Shown: positions 41,410 to 53,526 of the stretch, in pieces
Layout: each line of letters begins with the position of its first letter
How positions within the stretch are numbered: the first letter of the stretch is position 1
DNA from: Asparagopsis taxiformis
Lineage: Eukaryota > Rhodophyta > Florideophyceae > Bonnemaisoniales > Bonnemaisoniaceae
Reading direction: 5' to 3'
DNA length: 64,000 nucleotides
Assembly: GCA_030407315.1 (NCBI GenBank)
Contig: JALQPE010000465.1
Coordinates: 1-64,000, forward strand
The notes under the pieces: generated by a model
What the model saw: only the letters and a program-made list of their open reading frames with translations
Databases searched by the model: none
What the model was told of the DNA's origin: nothing
Program-made: the position numbers and the translations under genes

Positions 41410-42593
41410 CTAGCCGGACTCACGAATCAACCTCACGGGAACCTCAACATCGAGTGACATGCCCAGCAAATCTGACCCAACGTGGATATGTGGCCACTCA
41501 GGATACAGTGGTACCCATTTTGTCGTAACACCAAGAATATGATGCAAATATATGTGAAGTTGAGATTCCCAATCCAGGCGATTGTGCTTATCAACTAGAT
41601 ACGCCAACTGCCTGACACTAACCGCTTCACGTTGATACGGAGGAAACCCCGGCACCACATAACCCGATGGGCGTAGGGGGGCTTCGAAGCCCATCGCCTG
41701 TAACCCCTCCAAAACCACAGCCGGCATCTCGTGCATTCGCCTGGAGCGCAACATGACTTCCAGCCAAGCGGTAATATAGCGACACAACCACTCTGTCCGT
41801 GCTACCTTATCCAATACGGTTGCCAGAAGACTTGGTCGCATCATTTGCGAAGTCGCATAACGGTACACGAAAGGCATGGACATGGTGATCTCCGATGGAG
41901 TCATGGTCATCCATGGAGGAATGGGGGCGTAAAACCTGTTGCGGTCCGCATTTGACATTTGATGAAATTCGACATCCTTGAACGTCATAATGAAGTGTCG
42001 GTCGCGTGCTCCGGAGCTAGGCTCGGCGTGGTGCGCGTGTGGGAAGGTACAACGCAGCTCGGTTTGCAACTCAGTAGGTTCACACCCGTCCATCCATAGA
42101 GCGGGGATGAACCCTGCATCCAGCGGTAACAAACTAATATCAACATCATCGTAATCTTCTACCAATATGCTGTTTTTGAATTCCGTAATCCGTCGTGATA
42201 AAACCAGATGTAGGGGATGTCCCCTGGCTGAGTTACGCTATAAGTGCCAACAGAGCATTCAGCTGGCATCATGGCACGGAAAGTTCCATGCTCGGTACGA
42301 CAGAGCACTACCTCGCTGGCCGTCGCCATATCGCGCGCGCGAGCCAAGTTGGCAAAGCGGTCAAGTATCGGCCACGCGGGTGAAAATGTCAGGTACCACT
42401 CATGTGCGCGGAGCGACCTAACACACACCTGCGGTACGTAATGAAAGGCGAGAAGGAGCTGCACGGCCATCCTCACCTAGACGTGATGGCGCGCGGCCTC
42501 ATCCAAGCAGTCCATGCAATTTCGTAACTCCGTCAATACTTCATCTTCAGACTTCGGAGTGGACGCTTTCACCGCCGCATCGTCTGAAGACAT
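41410..42593 (-). pseudogene. Gag-like or hypothetical protein with stop and frameshift (spacer)
   Basis: From ATG 42593 a frame (SSDDAAVKASTPKSEDEV, LRNCMDCLDEAARHHV) meets TAG at 42477-42479, then continues in the same frame (MAVQLLLAFHYVPQVCV) to 42159. A second frame, overlapping by reading TEFKNSILVEDYDDVDIS, carries on for 250 residues to 41410 (FIMTFKDVEFHQM, LEVMLRSRRMHEMP, GVTTKWVPLYPEWPHIHVG). Together they make a protein of about 390 residues. The helical acidic head resembles retroelement gag proteins, but I recognise no family. Confidence 0.45.
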
Positions 42594-43314
42594 TCTGGGC
42601 GGTGGTTCGTCCCTCTCGGTAACCCGAGAAGGGCGTGCTTCTGGGCCCGGCAGCGCATGAATAGGTGTCGCCAGCCGGTCGACAGGACGAACCAGCGGTG
42701 GGTTGCGGTGTCATCAATACGCGAAGCCGTAAGTGTCGGTCTGTCGACCGATCGTACTTACTGGTATGAATTCCAGTCACGCAAAATGATTGAACCTTTT
42801 AATTCCACCTACTTTTAATTGCTTTCTAGATATAATTCCAATGTCTAGTCATCCAATTAGTGCTATGGTAGTCTAATTGTTCGATTGCTAGCTTTATTCG
42901 TATGGTTCTACTCCGAACTAGTTCTAATCCTTCTTATTACTATGCTAGTGATAGACGCTAAGTAGTATAAGAAGAGAGTAAGATCGGGTAACTTTACTGT
43001 TCGGATACAGACAACAACTAGCAAACTACATTAAAGTGTTCGGTCAACTAACGCACCCCGACCCCATTCACCCAGAACTGGTGTGGCCCCGTCGGACCTC
43101 ATTCCTGGACCTGCCGGTCCTAAAAGCATTCGGCCTCAGAAAGGCCAAAACCCAAGTGGAAAATTTGACTTATATTTTTTTGGAATTTGTTTTTTGGAAA
43201 TTTTTCCACAGTACGAGGCGTTTCTCTGCGAGGTTGGCGTGGCGGCATATCTTGGTACGCGTAGCCGATAAGGTGGTGAGTGTGAACGGGAGCAGAGGTA
43301 TCGAATGTGCCAGA
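42594..43314. other. Spacer intergenic, nothing recognised
   Basis: 720 bp, AT-rich in the 42790-43020 part with many CTAG and ACTAG motifs. A short open minus-strand stretch (42780-42547) is probably not a gene. Confidence 0.3.
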
Positions 43315-43659
43315 CTAGGAGTTGTTACGCGTGTCGCCAGCCTGAGAAGCCAAGACCGCTCGGTCAGTGGGCCTATTTATAACCTTAGGGGAAAGCAGCC
43401 TCCCTAATTCTGTACCGCTCCTGGATACAAGTTTACGCAGCATCGGGGATACGGCCGCTTCGTGACGCACGCGAGGGGACGTCACGGACTGAAACGGCGT
43501 CCCGGAATTCGCGCGTGACCCTTCTTGCGTGTGTGGGGTGGAATCACCCTTAGAGGCAATTTGTGGTTGCGACGCCGTGGCATCATTAGCTGGGAACGGA
43601 GAACCGGCTGTGTGTGAGTCGGGAAGCTCGCGTATGGCCGCGGCGCTTGATTCAGACAT
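43315..43659 (-). CDS. Hypothetical Ser/Thr-rich protein (spacer)
   Basis: 114 residues from ATG 43659 (the frame is open to 43848 without ATG). Ser/Thr/Ala-rich and low complexity (SESSAAAIRELPDSHTAG, SPKVINRPTDRAVLAS). It has the look of a retroelement ORF1 N-terminus and lies upstream of the gag-like remnant on the same strand. No domain is recognised. Confidence 0.25.
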   Translation of the reverse strand: MSESSAAAIRELPDSHTAGSPFPANDATASQPQIASKGDSTPHTQEGSRANSGTPFQSVTSPRVRHEAAVSPMLRKLVSRSGTELGRLLSPKVINRPTDRAVLASQAGDTRNNS

Positions 43660-43814
43660 GTCTTCAGTCGTGTCTTCCCAATCTCGCAAAGTCGAAAGGC
43701 GCGATACGTACGCTTGTGATAATGGACGAGAACTATGGGAGGGTGATGTCACCACATGCGCTTGCAGGAGCTGGACGGGAAGGAAGGAAGGGGGAATGTA
43801 GTTCAAATCAGCTT

Positions 43815-44070
43815 GAGGCGGAAATCTTGCGATTGATAAGAACGTCAATGATCAAATTAGGGCTGAGAGGGATAAGCAATTCAGAAACGCGATGACGTGG
43901 CAGTAGTCGCGTGTCTGCTTGCGTTATTAACCGACAGGGGCGCCAATTGCAGTCGCTGCAACGATGTCATTTTACGAATTTTTCGAATTTCTAGAATTGC
44001 AAGTTTCGTAGCGCGTAATTTATTTAATGTAGTATCCAAACATCCGGAGCTATGTATAGGCAGGCGCTAG
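43815..44070. repeat. Diverged DIRS-related non-coding block
   Basis: Aligns by eye with 44845-45100 inside the adjacent DIRS copy in the same orientation, sharing GAGAGGGATAAGCAATTC-type and GCGATGACGTGGCAG motifs, the TTACGAATTTTTCGAATTTC block and TCCGG near the end. Many substitutions show it is an older relative, not part of the recent palindrome. It abuts the end of the right-hand DIRS. Confidence 0.65.
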
Positions 44071-44071
44071 T

Positions 44072-44825
44072 TGTAGGACTTATTTCTCGCTGCAAAGCGA
44101 TTGAATTCTCCGGAAACGGAGTATACTCCGTTTCCGGAGAATTCAATCGCTTGCGCTATAGCGCAAGCAAAAACGAGTAAATCCCCGATCCAGCGAGTAC
44201 ACTGTACGAATGATCTCGAATCGGCGGTGATCAGCCAGACCCCGAAAGAAGGAGAATGATTAATACTCGAGGATCGAGTCCTGCAACGGCCTTCGACTAC
44301 TAGTCGAAGGCCGAAGGCTGACTTCTTAGTAAGAAGTCGGTAGAGTGGTAGAGTGGTAGAGCGGGTCTTCCACGAGATTCCTCCGACCAGGAGTATTTCA
44401 GTCTGCCGTCCCCAACCTACTTAAATATTAGCTGGGATCGCGAATCCTCTAAACGGAGTATCTCCTTGTGCGAGTCGGACCGGATGTAGTGCGCGACTGC
44501 AAGTATCGGATCTGGTCTTACTACCTCGCGGTAGGAGTCTCCTGCACAGCTGTGACTCGGTGTCGCGGCGCGTCGCAGTGTGTTTTGCGGTTCACGCGCG
44601 ACGGAACACAATTGAGAATCGTAGATCCACTCTCGCGAAAGAGGTTGCACGCTGAAGAGCGCGCAACCGCGGTTGTAAGGCGCTTTCCAAGCTAATAGAA
44701 TGTAGTCCACAATAGTGCTAACTTTACTGTACCCGTTTGCGGTGAGTCACTGTACTAAATACGTTAAATTTGGATCTCAGTTGGCTAGGACCGATGTTCT
44801 CGGCCAACCAGTGGGGTGGACCTTG
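44072..44825 (+). repeat. Right-type ITR of DIRS, right copy, with palindromic insertions
   Basis: Mirror of 37272-38025 with the same two templated palindromic insertions (about 44095-44172 and 44285-44339). In this copy it is the terminus that meets the spacer. Confidence 0.75.
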
Positions 44826-45396
44826 CGTGTGGGACAAAGGAACTAAGGGCGGAAAAGCTCGCGATTAATCAAAAAGCCAGTGAGCAAATTGGGGCCGAGA
44901 GGGATGAGCAATTCGGAACCGCGATGACGTGGCAGCGGACACGTGTCGGCTCACGTTATTACCCGGCACGAGCGCCATTAGCGGCTGTGGCAACGGTGTC
45001 ATTTTTACGAATTTTCGGAATTTCGAAAATTGCAAATTTCCCAGCGCGCAATTCAAAATAGCATGCGAATATCCGGTGCCACGTGTAGGTATTCGCTAGT
45101 GTTATACATACTGTAAGGACTTGGGCTGGCTAGCCGTCCCACTCAGAGGGTCGAACTCGCGACCACAACACCCCTGACATACCGTGAGCGTTCCTAAACC
45201 AATTTTTAAAACTGCAAGAATTCGAAAAAAATAAAAAAATGTTAAGAACAAAATATGGATCCTTTAATTTGGACGTACCAGCTACCATATCGTTAACTTG
45301 AGTTAGTGTAAGGAATTACCCCCTTTTAAAAGGGCAAACTTAATCCAACTCTAAGTCTCCCATATTTCCTTCCATAATACTGCGTATTTAGTCTGG
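44826..45396. other. DIRS internal non-coding region (right copy)
   Basis: Mirror of 36701-37271. The 44845-45100 part is the stretch related to the spacer block 43815-44070. Confidence 0.5.
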
Positions 45397-46420
45397 CTAG
45401 GAAATCTTGAAAAAACGACCCTGTTGATCCTGTAGCCGCCTAAGCCTTGACTTGAGTGGTTCTGCCACTTTTGATTCTTGATCCATCACCAGGCCTGGCT
45501 GCACGTAGTACTGCAGCATGTCGTCGGTTCGCCATCGTCCTCTAGACTTGATGCCCGCCAAGTCGAGGACACCATCGATAAAATCTTGAGAGGCCGCCCC
45601 GTAACGGAGGGAATGCGGCGTGAGGCCCAGTTCTTGTACGCCCAAATTTTGAATTGCATTTTAAATTGTTTATGGAGTTGTGCCTGAGTGAAGTTAAAGA
45701 GCGGTTGGTCTCTTTCTGGTCTTGTGTCTGGTATTCTTGGTTTCTTCTTCGGTGGTTCTTGGTCTTGCATGTTGGTGTCTTGGTTTAATCTTCTTGCGTG
45801 ATTGACGATTTTTAGTTCCTGATGTGTCGGTCTAGGAGACTCGCGATGATAGGGTCGCGGATGAGGACGGATTGGTTTCGACCTCTCTTCGTCTCCTTTA
45901 GCATGAGGGCTCCTCGGTTGCCCTCAGTCCGTTCTTCTGGGGGTTTTAGTCTGATGTCAGTGACTAAAAGTTTAACGACTTCACCGACGCGGAGGTAGCA
46001 TTCGAAGATGAGCAAAATTGCTAACCCCTCTTCCGGTCGGTTCATTTCCATTAGCTTGTGTCCCAGCCCTAGGGCGACGATCCTAGGGCATACGGCCTTC
46101 TGTTGCACAGGCCGTCTTTTACCCCAGCCTTCTAATGACCTCTTCGTCAATACCAGTTTCCCTAGCACCTCTGGAAAGTAGTGTTCGAGTCCCTGTTTAA
46201 CATCAATAACAACTTTTCGTCTTGCCCCTTCTGCCTTCTCGTGTGTGTGTACGGCGAACTCGACTACCCTCTCGTCGAGTTCGCTCCAGTCCTTGAAAGT
46301 CAATTTGTTTTCCGGCAACCATTCGATAAATTCCTGCAAATATCTCTCGTAACTCCGCAGTGTAATAGGCTTAACCCGCAGGTTCAATAATTTGAATTTG
46401 TCACTTGCGCGAGGGCTCAT
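45397..46420 (-). pseudogene. DIRS tyrosine recombinase (right copy)
   Basis: Mirror of 35677-36700 with the same frame breaks: box A part 46420-45812 and box B part (PHSLRYG, RGRW, YYV) 45645-45397. Confidence 0.78.
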
Positions 46421-46816
46421 CGGCAGGGTTCGACGAACTCCTGATGTACCGATAGTCGACGTGCAGGTCACCCGCGAGGATATGCTCAGAACACTTCCTC
46501 ACTATACGATTCAACCGCTCCGAGGAGGACCGTCCCTTACGTAGCGCACCGATACCGTTAGAATTACGAGACGCTATTCGCGATTTCCAACAGTCCGCAA
46601 GAACCATCGGAGCGCTAACAACACAGCTTCACACTCCAGAACCTCAATGCGATCCCTTCGCTTCCACCTACAACTGATTGCCGTTCGCCATGCCTTTTTC
46701 TCTCCATATTCACCCACTTGACTTTCATCCATCCTTCGTAGTGCTAGACTCTCGGCGGTGTCCGTTTCCGCGTATACCACACCCGCACCTGCCAGAGAAG
46801 CGTCGGTCGCTATGCA
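46401..46816 (-). pseudogene. DIRS RNase H domain (right copy)
   Basis: Mirror of the left RNase H but 8 nt shorter near 46549-46562. The sequence here reads TTCTAACGGTATCGG where the left copy reads TTCTGGTTGATAACGGTTATCGG in parts (35525-35547). The VDN catalytic strand is thus lost in this copy and kept, out of frame, in the other. Both are non-functional. Confidence 0.7.
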
Positions 46817-47961
46817 CTACTTGGCGAAGGGCCTATCCAATCGAGCTCTGATCAATGGGGCTAATTTGACCAAGGTAGCCAGTTCACCCCGCATCTGTCT
46901 AGTCGGCCTGACCATGACTTCAGTTTTATTAATCGTGTAGAGCTTTGAGAGGACTGAGAACAGTGGTCTCCGCAGAAGCAGAAACCATGCCCAACCACCT
47001 AATATTTCTTCGATCCGCTTCACCCGCCAGGCACGCCATGGTATAATCTTCTCGGTCTCGCTGATCAACTTGCTCGGCTTTTCTGAGGACGGCCTTATTA
47101 TCTCGTCGGCACCTATCACCATGCCTAGTACACACACATCTCGACCATTTGCATTTTCACATTTACTTTCCTTCACGGGTAAACCTGCCCGTTCACAACT
47201 TCTCACGACTTTATTCAACGCTTCATTCACCTTCTCACGACTTGTCCCAAAACCGAAGAAATCATTGATGTATTGCCCATGTTCCAGTTCACTGATCAGC
47301 AAAATCCTTTCCCGCTGCTCGGATCGCTCCACACAGAGTCCAGCATTCCGCACCACACCTTCATGTACTTGTTGGCCAATATAGACCGAGTGCGACCAGC
47401 CCATTGGTAGTACTCGCACAACCGGCCACCACCGACGCCCTCCCCGAAGAACCGGTGGCAGGCCAAAGAAATCCTGCAGCCATACCGGGATCGCCAACCT
47501 GTGATAGAAACTGTTCAGGTCTGATTTTTCCACTTCCAGAGTTCTCCCCGGAGGGAGGTACATCTCTGTAAAATGCCCGGGATTTGGTAGAAGTACTTCG
47601 GGAGGATCCCTAATTACCTCATTCGCGGGCCGGGCATCAATAATCAGCCGCTGTCGGTCTCCATCCTTTGGAACTGCAAATACCCCGTTGATGACGCGAG
47701 GCTCGACCCGTTGCAGCTCCACCAACCGCGCTTTCTCAAGCTTCAGGATCAGGTCTCCATAACGACTGCTATTCACACCCAAATGTGGCTTGACGATCGG
47801 GCTTGCGCCCTCCCTTAAAAGACCACCTTCCGAATGCGAATATATCTCTCTGACACCCTCGGAAAGATACGGCAGGAAATCCCTAGTCCCCGCCACCCCT
47901 TCAGAGGGCAACGAAAGAAGTTCCGGCTCCAGCCATACACGCTTATCTGCAGTCGTGTTGG
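46817..47961 (-). pseudogene. DIRS reverse transcriptase (right copy)
   Basis: Mirror of 34128-35272, with the same YIND in place of YxDD and the same TAG before RNase H. Confidence 0.8.
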
Positions 47962-48304
47962 ATTACCCCTCACCATCGTTGCACACCGCATCGTCCGTGC
48001 GGAATAAATTCCGGCAAATCGCTGCGTGCGCTTCTCCCCGTAGGTATTGTGCCGCCGAAGCACTAACAGAGTTGGGCGGGGGAGGGTCAGCTCCACCCGC
48101 TACGGGCCTATCAGACCCGATACAGACGACTCCTTCCGACAACGCATTGCATCCCTGAGTAAGTCCGTGGAAGACAGTTTCCAAAGCTTCTCGCTTTCGC
48201 TTGCGCGAACGAGCCCTACCTTCACTACAACGCTTCGGAACCACCGGGAGTACGTCCCTCCGATCAGCACATCGGCCTACAGGACCCATCTCGTTCTTAA
48301 ACCG

Positions 48305-49737
48305 CTACTGCCCCCCGAGCCCGGCCCTGTTCCGTCTTTTTGACAAGGTCTTACGAGGCTTTAACTTCTGGGCCGGACGAGGCACCGGCGAATGGTCATC
48401 TTCCGAGTCTTCAGCTCCTCCGCGCCGGCCAGTTCGACCATTGCGGGCTCGCCTAACCAATTCAGCTCGCCGATTCTCGTCCAGGAGTGCCAGCCCAGAT
48501 CGTTCCAGGGTATTAGCAACGTCGGGGTCCGAGCCGTTCTCTCGCATGTGAATCGCCTCCATTCGCCGCAGAGCAAGCTCCGTGCTAGTCTTTCGCAAGA
48601 CCGAGTCAATCCCCAACTCCCGAATGTCCAAGTCGATCAAGTCCGCGAGGAACTCCACCTCCTTACGACTCCGGTCGTGCGCGCGAGCGCGGTTCGGCCA
48701 GCTTTCAACTATCCACTGGGCGTGTTCCCTCATCGTGCGATTAGTATTGGAAAGGCCTTTCCTCAACATCTCAGGCGCTATACGCTCCGCTCCGTCGAAG
48801 TGGGGCGCAGGGTGCTCTCGATGCCGAAAACCCTCCCAGAATTCAACTCCTCCTCCTCACTAGTACACTCCGGAGACGAACTCACTTTCGTTCGGGTTTG
48901 CTGCACCCTCCGCCTTGCGACGGGAGGCTCAGCAACTGGTTCACTGTCCCTTCGCCTCTGTTTCACCCTTCCACCAGTTCTCTGTTCGATCAGATCTCCC
49001 AGGTTCATGAATTCCGGCTGTCCCGACTGCCCTAGGTTCACCAACCGGGCCCCAAGTTTCCGATTGTCTGCCTGAGTTGCCTCAAGTCCCCGTTGGATGT
49101 TGGCTAGCGCCTCCAGTATACTTGAAGCCTCAGGTAACTGAGACTTCGAAGCTTTCCTTTTCCTCCCTGGTTTCTTTGGCGTCCCCGTGCGTGGCACTCT
49201 TCCTTAAATCCCAGCTTGGTCCAGTTCGGCTCCTGTATCCTTTTGGCAACTGACAGGCACAGCTTCTCCCGCTTCTTTTGGTTCGGCACCCTCCTTGGGA
49301 TCCAACTCGTAATCCGAACCTTCCCCGCTTTCGCTCTCTTCAGGGATCATGGCACACTCACCTCCTCCCTTACTTGTCGGGTTCATGGCGGAATCACCCA
49401 CCTTACTTCCCCTTGGATCGCTACTCACTGGGTCTTCTGTCGAACCACCTGCACCCGTCACCTCACCCCCATCGCTGAGGGGTAGCACCTTGGGGTAGCT
49501 GGTCGCCATTTTGTAGAATAATTCTTCTGGGCTCAAACCCGACTCATCGGGTAACTCTTTATTTGTTAATCTGACTCTCAAGGTTTTGGCAAGAGCTTTC
49601 CTGTCAGACGCCGAAGCATCCTTCACGAAATTCTTGTTCTCGGACAGAGCTGAAGCTAGAACCTCACAAATTCCCTCAAGATCTAGTGTTTTTCGAGCCT
49701 CCACCAGGGCTTTCATTGTTTGATATTTTCGAAGCAT
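48305..49737 (-). pseudogene. DIRS gag-like region (right copy)
   Basis: Mirror of 32352-33784 with the same in-frame stop and frameshift. Confidence 0.6.
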
Positions 49738-50176
49738 AATTTGTCCACGGGACCGGCATGCTCAATCCGGCCCCCGCTCGGCTGTTTAAAGACTTGCCTC
49801 GATCGTCCGTGTGGGACACTGCGCTTCTGCAGGGGGCGAGCATGCAAATTAATTGCATCAAAAACAGCTAAGGAGCTGGGGAGGATCGCTGAGCGGTCGC
49901 GAGTGCGTACGGACGTGGCTGAAGGATCGGGAACAAAGGTAACGGGCGCAGCGAGCGATGGATCCGAAGGGTTGGCCCCAATCTTAACTCGAATTCACGG
50001 ACACGTGTAGTAGCGCGGGGTTACAGCAGGGACGCGAGCCTTTCCACACGTGTACGCCGGTGCGCGTACACGTCACTCTACACTAGTAGGGACACTATTA
50101 GCTATAGTGTCAATATTAGTTTACTGTAGTAGAAGTACACGAAAAGTGTCAGTGTAGTGGGGAATTCGTAGGGACC

Positions 50177-50843
50177 ACAAGGTCCACCCCACTGGTTGGT
50201 CAGGACCATCGGTCCTGGCCAACCGAGATCCGACTTTAACGTATTTAGTACGGTGACTCACCGCAACGGATGCAATAAAGTAAGCACTATTGTGGACTAC
50301 ATCCTATTCGCCTGGAAAGCGCCTTACAACCGCTCTTCAGCGCGCAACCTCTCTCGCGAGAGTAGATCTACGATTCCCAATCGTGTTCCGTCGCGCGTGA
50401 ACCGCACAACACACCGCGACGCGCCGTGACGCCGAGTCACGGCTGTGCAGGAGACTCCTACCGCGAGGTAGTAAGACCAGATCCGGTGCTGGCAGTCGCG
50501 CACCCCATCCGGTCCGACTCGCACAAGGAGATACTCCGTTCGGAGGATTCGCGAGCCCAGCTAACCTTTAAGTAGGTTGGGGACGGCAGACCGAAATACT
50601 CCTGGTCGGAGGAATCTCGTGGAAGACCCGCTCTACCACTCTACCGATTTCTTAGTCGAAGGCCGTTGCAGTACTCGATCCTCGAGTATTACTCATTTTC
50701 CTCCTTTCGGAATCCGGCTGATCACCGCCGATTGGAGATCATTTCTACAGCGTACTCGCTGGATCGGGGCTTTCCTCGTTGTCGCTTGCGCTACTCCGTT
50801 TCCGGAGAATTCTATCGCTTCGCAGCGAGAAATAAGTCCTACA
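50177..50843 (-). repeat. Left-type ITR of DIRS, right copy
   Basis: Mirror of 31246-31912, the ITR without palindromic insertions. It borders the small spliced gene. Confidence 0.75.
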
Positions 50844-50908
50844 GTCCGCGCGTTGGTGTGGGGGGGCTGCCCCCGGGCCGTGCGCTACCTAAATAGGTCA
50901 GCCCGTCA

Positions 50909-51209
50909 CTACTGCCGGCACCCCGACAGCAGCCTCGCAATCGCTACCTCGCTTCCACTCCCCCTTGCGGGAAACCTTCTACGATAATAGTCGACCCTTG
51001 CTGCGCACAGTGTCATCAGTCTGGAGTTACCTCCCGGGACCTCTACCGCCCACTCCTGTTCCCTCAGCCTAAGTCAAGGCTTACTTACCAGGAATGACAT
51101 AGCCGATTGCGGCTGGAACTGTTAGCTCGTCCGAAGACTCTCCGTCTGCTGCCACGAGGAGGCCAGTTCCATGAGGATGGGTCTTCCGAAAAAGAACATC
51201 ACCCCCGTC
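50909..51209 (-). CDS. Last two exons of a small spliced gene (right copy)
   Basis: Mirror of 30880-31180: exon 51209-51089, 88-bp intron with GTAAGT...GCAG, final exon ending at 50909. Unrecognised product. Region 51210-51756 upstream is the intergenic mirror of 30333-30879. Confidence 0.4.
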
Positions 51210-51756
51210 CTATTAGCCATATAGGACGCAGACAACATCAGAGGCGGCACAGCCCAAGATTGCCAGTCCCAATTCTCGTTCAAAAAACTTAGCCAATTTA
51301 AGCCACAGTCGCTTTCCACTTTGTGTCCACCATGCGTCGTGGCCGGCCATTTATGCGACGTGGGGCAAGTGCAACCGCCATTGCACAGCGAATCACGGTG
51401 ACTGCTCAGAAAAACCTGGAAATATCTGGGTCAGTGGAATTGATATTTGTCATTTCCATCAATTTTATATTTCTTTCGACCCGCTTCCATGAATGCACCG
51501 TACCTTCACGCCCACGTCGTGACAACGGAGCACTGTGCCCACTGTAATACCTCGCTCCTTCAAGGAATGGAGCAATCCCAGAATAACGCCATGTTACTTC
51601 ATTCCTTGTGATGTAGACGCTAATTTACAGTTGCTCATAGTCTGCGAGCGTCCGCCAATTTGCTACATGAGGACACTTCAGTGCCAAGCCACGTTCGCGT
51701 AGCACCACATTATTGTTGTCGTCGTATACTCGTCCTCAACAAAGAGTTGTCTATGT

Positions 51757-53526
51757 TTACAATTGCCTAGTCTCAAATAAATACCGCTTCTCTCGCAGAA
51801 TCTCCATGTACAACTCAGCCCTCGTTTCTCCATCGCATCCCTCATGTTTCAGACGACGATCACGACTCTCCACACGATAGTTCCACAACTGTATTCTGAG
51901 TAGTTCTCGGATAGCCTTTCCAACCATTGGTCCCGGTTCTATCCCCAGCTCTTTCCGCAGCCGCCCTCCGTTCACGATAGGACGTTCACGGCACATACTT
52001 CCACTTATTCCACTCTTCACCAACTCCTCCACAACGTACCCATCGTTCATTCTCACCGCGCACAGCACAATCACACACACCCACAATTCTTCCCCAGCCT
52101 CTCTGATTACCTCTGCCATGTCGATCCATGCCTCCTTCTCTTTCTCCTGCCCCCCATCCGAATCAACTGCTTCTCGCCATGCCTCCACGAGACCAGCCAA
52201 ACGGTTGCTCAGTATAACGACAGAACATACCTCTTGTTCCAAACGCTTCCCTCTTCGAAAGTCTTCTCGAATCATAGTAAAGCAACGCGATTCATCCCTC
52301 CCCAGCGCTGCAAGCACCACAACAAGTCGCCCATGTTCTCTAAACCCCTCAAACTCCGAGTCCGACAAAACGTTGACACTTGCCTCCGCAATTTCAATTG
52401 CTTGACGAACATCTCCCACTGCTCCCTCGTATGCGCCGTTCGCTCCCTCACGAAATGATTCCGAAAACACAGATCGAACAAGCTGAAATTTGTCCAACAT
52501 CTCCAGCCCTCGCACAGCACCTGGCGACTCCAGGATTTGCAACATCTCAATCCCAATTCGCTCCCGCGACACTTTCCTGCAAAGCCCATTGCGCACTTCA
52601 CCTGCGCACAACGCACTTTCCAGACAAGCGTCCAGTCGAAATTTCAGACAACAGGCAAATCGCAGGGCCCGAAGACTTCGCAGCGGATCTTCTTCAAGGG
52701 TCGTCCCCGGTGCAAGTGGAGTACGAATCACACCTTCCCACAGATCACCAAGGCCCTTTCCCGTCGAGTCTTCAACAATACCCGTATGCAAATTGTAGAA
52801 CAGCGCATTGATTGTAAAATCACGACGATGCGCATCTTCATACGGCGTCCCAGGCGCCACAGATTTCGGAACGCGTGTATCAACACCTTTCGCATACGTC
52901 TCCGTTCTCAGCTCCACAAAGTCCAGATCATTTCCATCGATACGAATTGATGCCGTCTGCAGATGCCGTGACATTGCAGGATTCGGTTCTATGGTCGCCA
53001 TACCAGACACCTCGGGTACATATTCCACGCAACCTTGCTGCAGCTTTCCGTCAAGTGTTGGGGTACATGTTGCCCTCTTCGCGTGTTCGCTTACAAGGTT
53101 TGCGAAGAGATAGCCGGTTGTGTTACGGATCGCGATGTCGATGTCACCAGTAGGCCTTGACAGCAGTTTGTCGCGGACCCACCCTCCCGCAACGCGAAGT
53201 TGTATCGCGGGCGTTTGATTGACTTTTCCAGCCACTCTTCGCAGAAATCGGAACAGATTAGTCTCCCATTCTGATAGCTTCACAATCGTCTGTGGCGGTG
53301 CAGAGTGGTTCTGTACCCTACTCAAGACGGATCTCGCTGAACGCATAGCCGTCTGTAATTTCGAAACATGGCTTCTTCGGTAGACAGTGAGTGAATGGTG
53401 GCGCAAATTGCTTGCGATTGACCAAGCAGACACAATAGCGGATGGGTTGGGAAACGCCGAGGGAGCATGGGTAGTGTGGAAAATTCCGAAACCAACGCGT
53501 TTCAAGAACAAACTTTGTACCCCCAT
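51757..53526 (-). CDS. TRNT1: CCA-adding tRNA nucleotidyltransferase (right copy)
   Basis: Identical 589-residue protein to the left copy, from ATG 53526 (alternative ATG at 53346). The same AGGWVRDK, GDIDIA and RRDFTINALFYNL motifs are present. As the right arm is the ancestral one, this is probably the original locus. Two intact identical copies of an essential single-copy enzyme gene 22 kb apart are unusual. Confidence 0.88.
   Translation of the reverse strand: MGVQSLFLKRVGFGIFHTTHAPSAFPNPSAIVSAWSIASNLRHHSLTVYRRSHVSKLQTAMRSARSVLSRVQNHSAPPQTIVKLSEWETNLFRFLRRVAGKVNQTPAIQLRVAGGWVRDKLLSRPTGDIDIAIRNTTGYLFANLVSEHAKRATCTPTLDGKLQQGCVEYVPEVSGMATIEPNPAMSRHLQTASIRIDGNDLDFVELRTETYAKGVDTRVPKSVAPGTPYEDAHRRDFTINALFYNLHTGIVEDSTGKGLGDLWEGVIRTPLAPGTTLEEDPLRSLRALRFACCLKFRLDACLESALCAGEVRNGLCRKVSRERIGIEMLQILESPGAVRGLEMLDKFQLVRSVFSESFREGANGAYEGAVGDVRQAIEIAEASVNVLSDSEFEGFREHGRLVVVLAALGRDESRCFTMIREDFRRGKRLEQEVCSVVILSNRLAGLVEAWREAVDSDGGQEKEKEAWIDMAEVIREAGEELWVCVIVLCAVRMNDGYVVEELVKSGISGSMCRERPIVNGGRLRKELGIEPGPMVGKAIRELLRIQLWNYRVESRDRRLKHEGCDGETRAELYMEILREKRYLFETRQL

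Larger units (their letters stand above)
44072..50843 (-). mobile_element. DIRS-type tyrosine-recombinase retrotransposon (right copy)
   Basis: 6772 bp, inverted relative to the left copy and identical to it apart from the 8-nt difference in the RNase H region. It has the same stops, frameshifts and altered RT box, so the two copies did not arise by two separate insertions; they were copied together with 8 kb of flanking host DNA. Confidence 0.88.
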
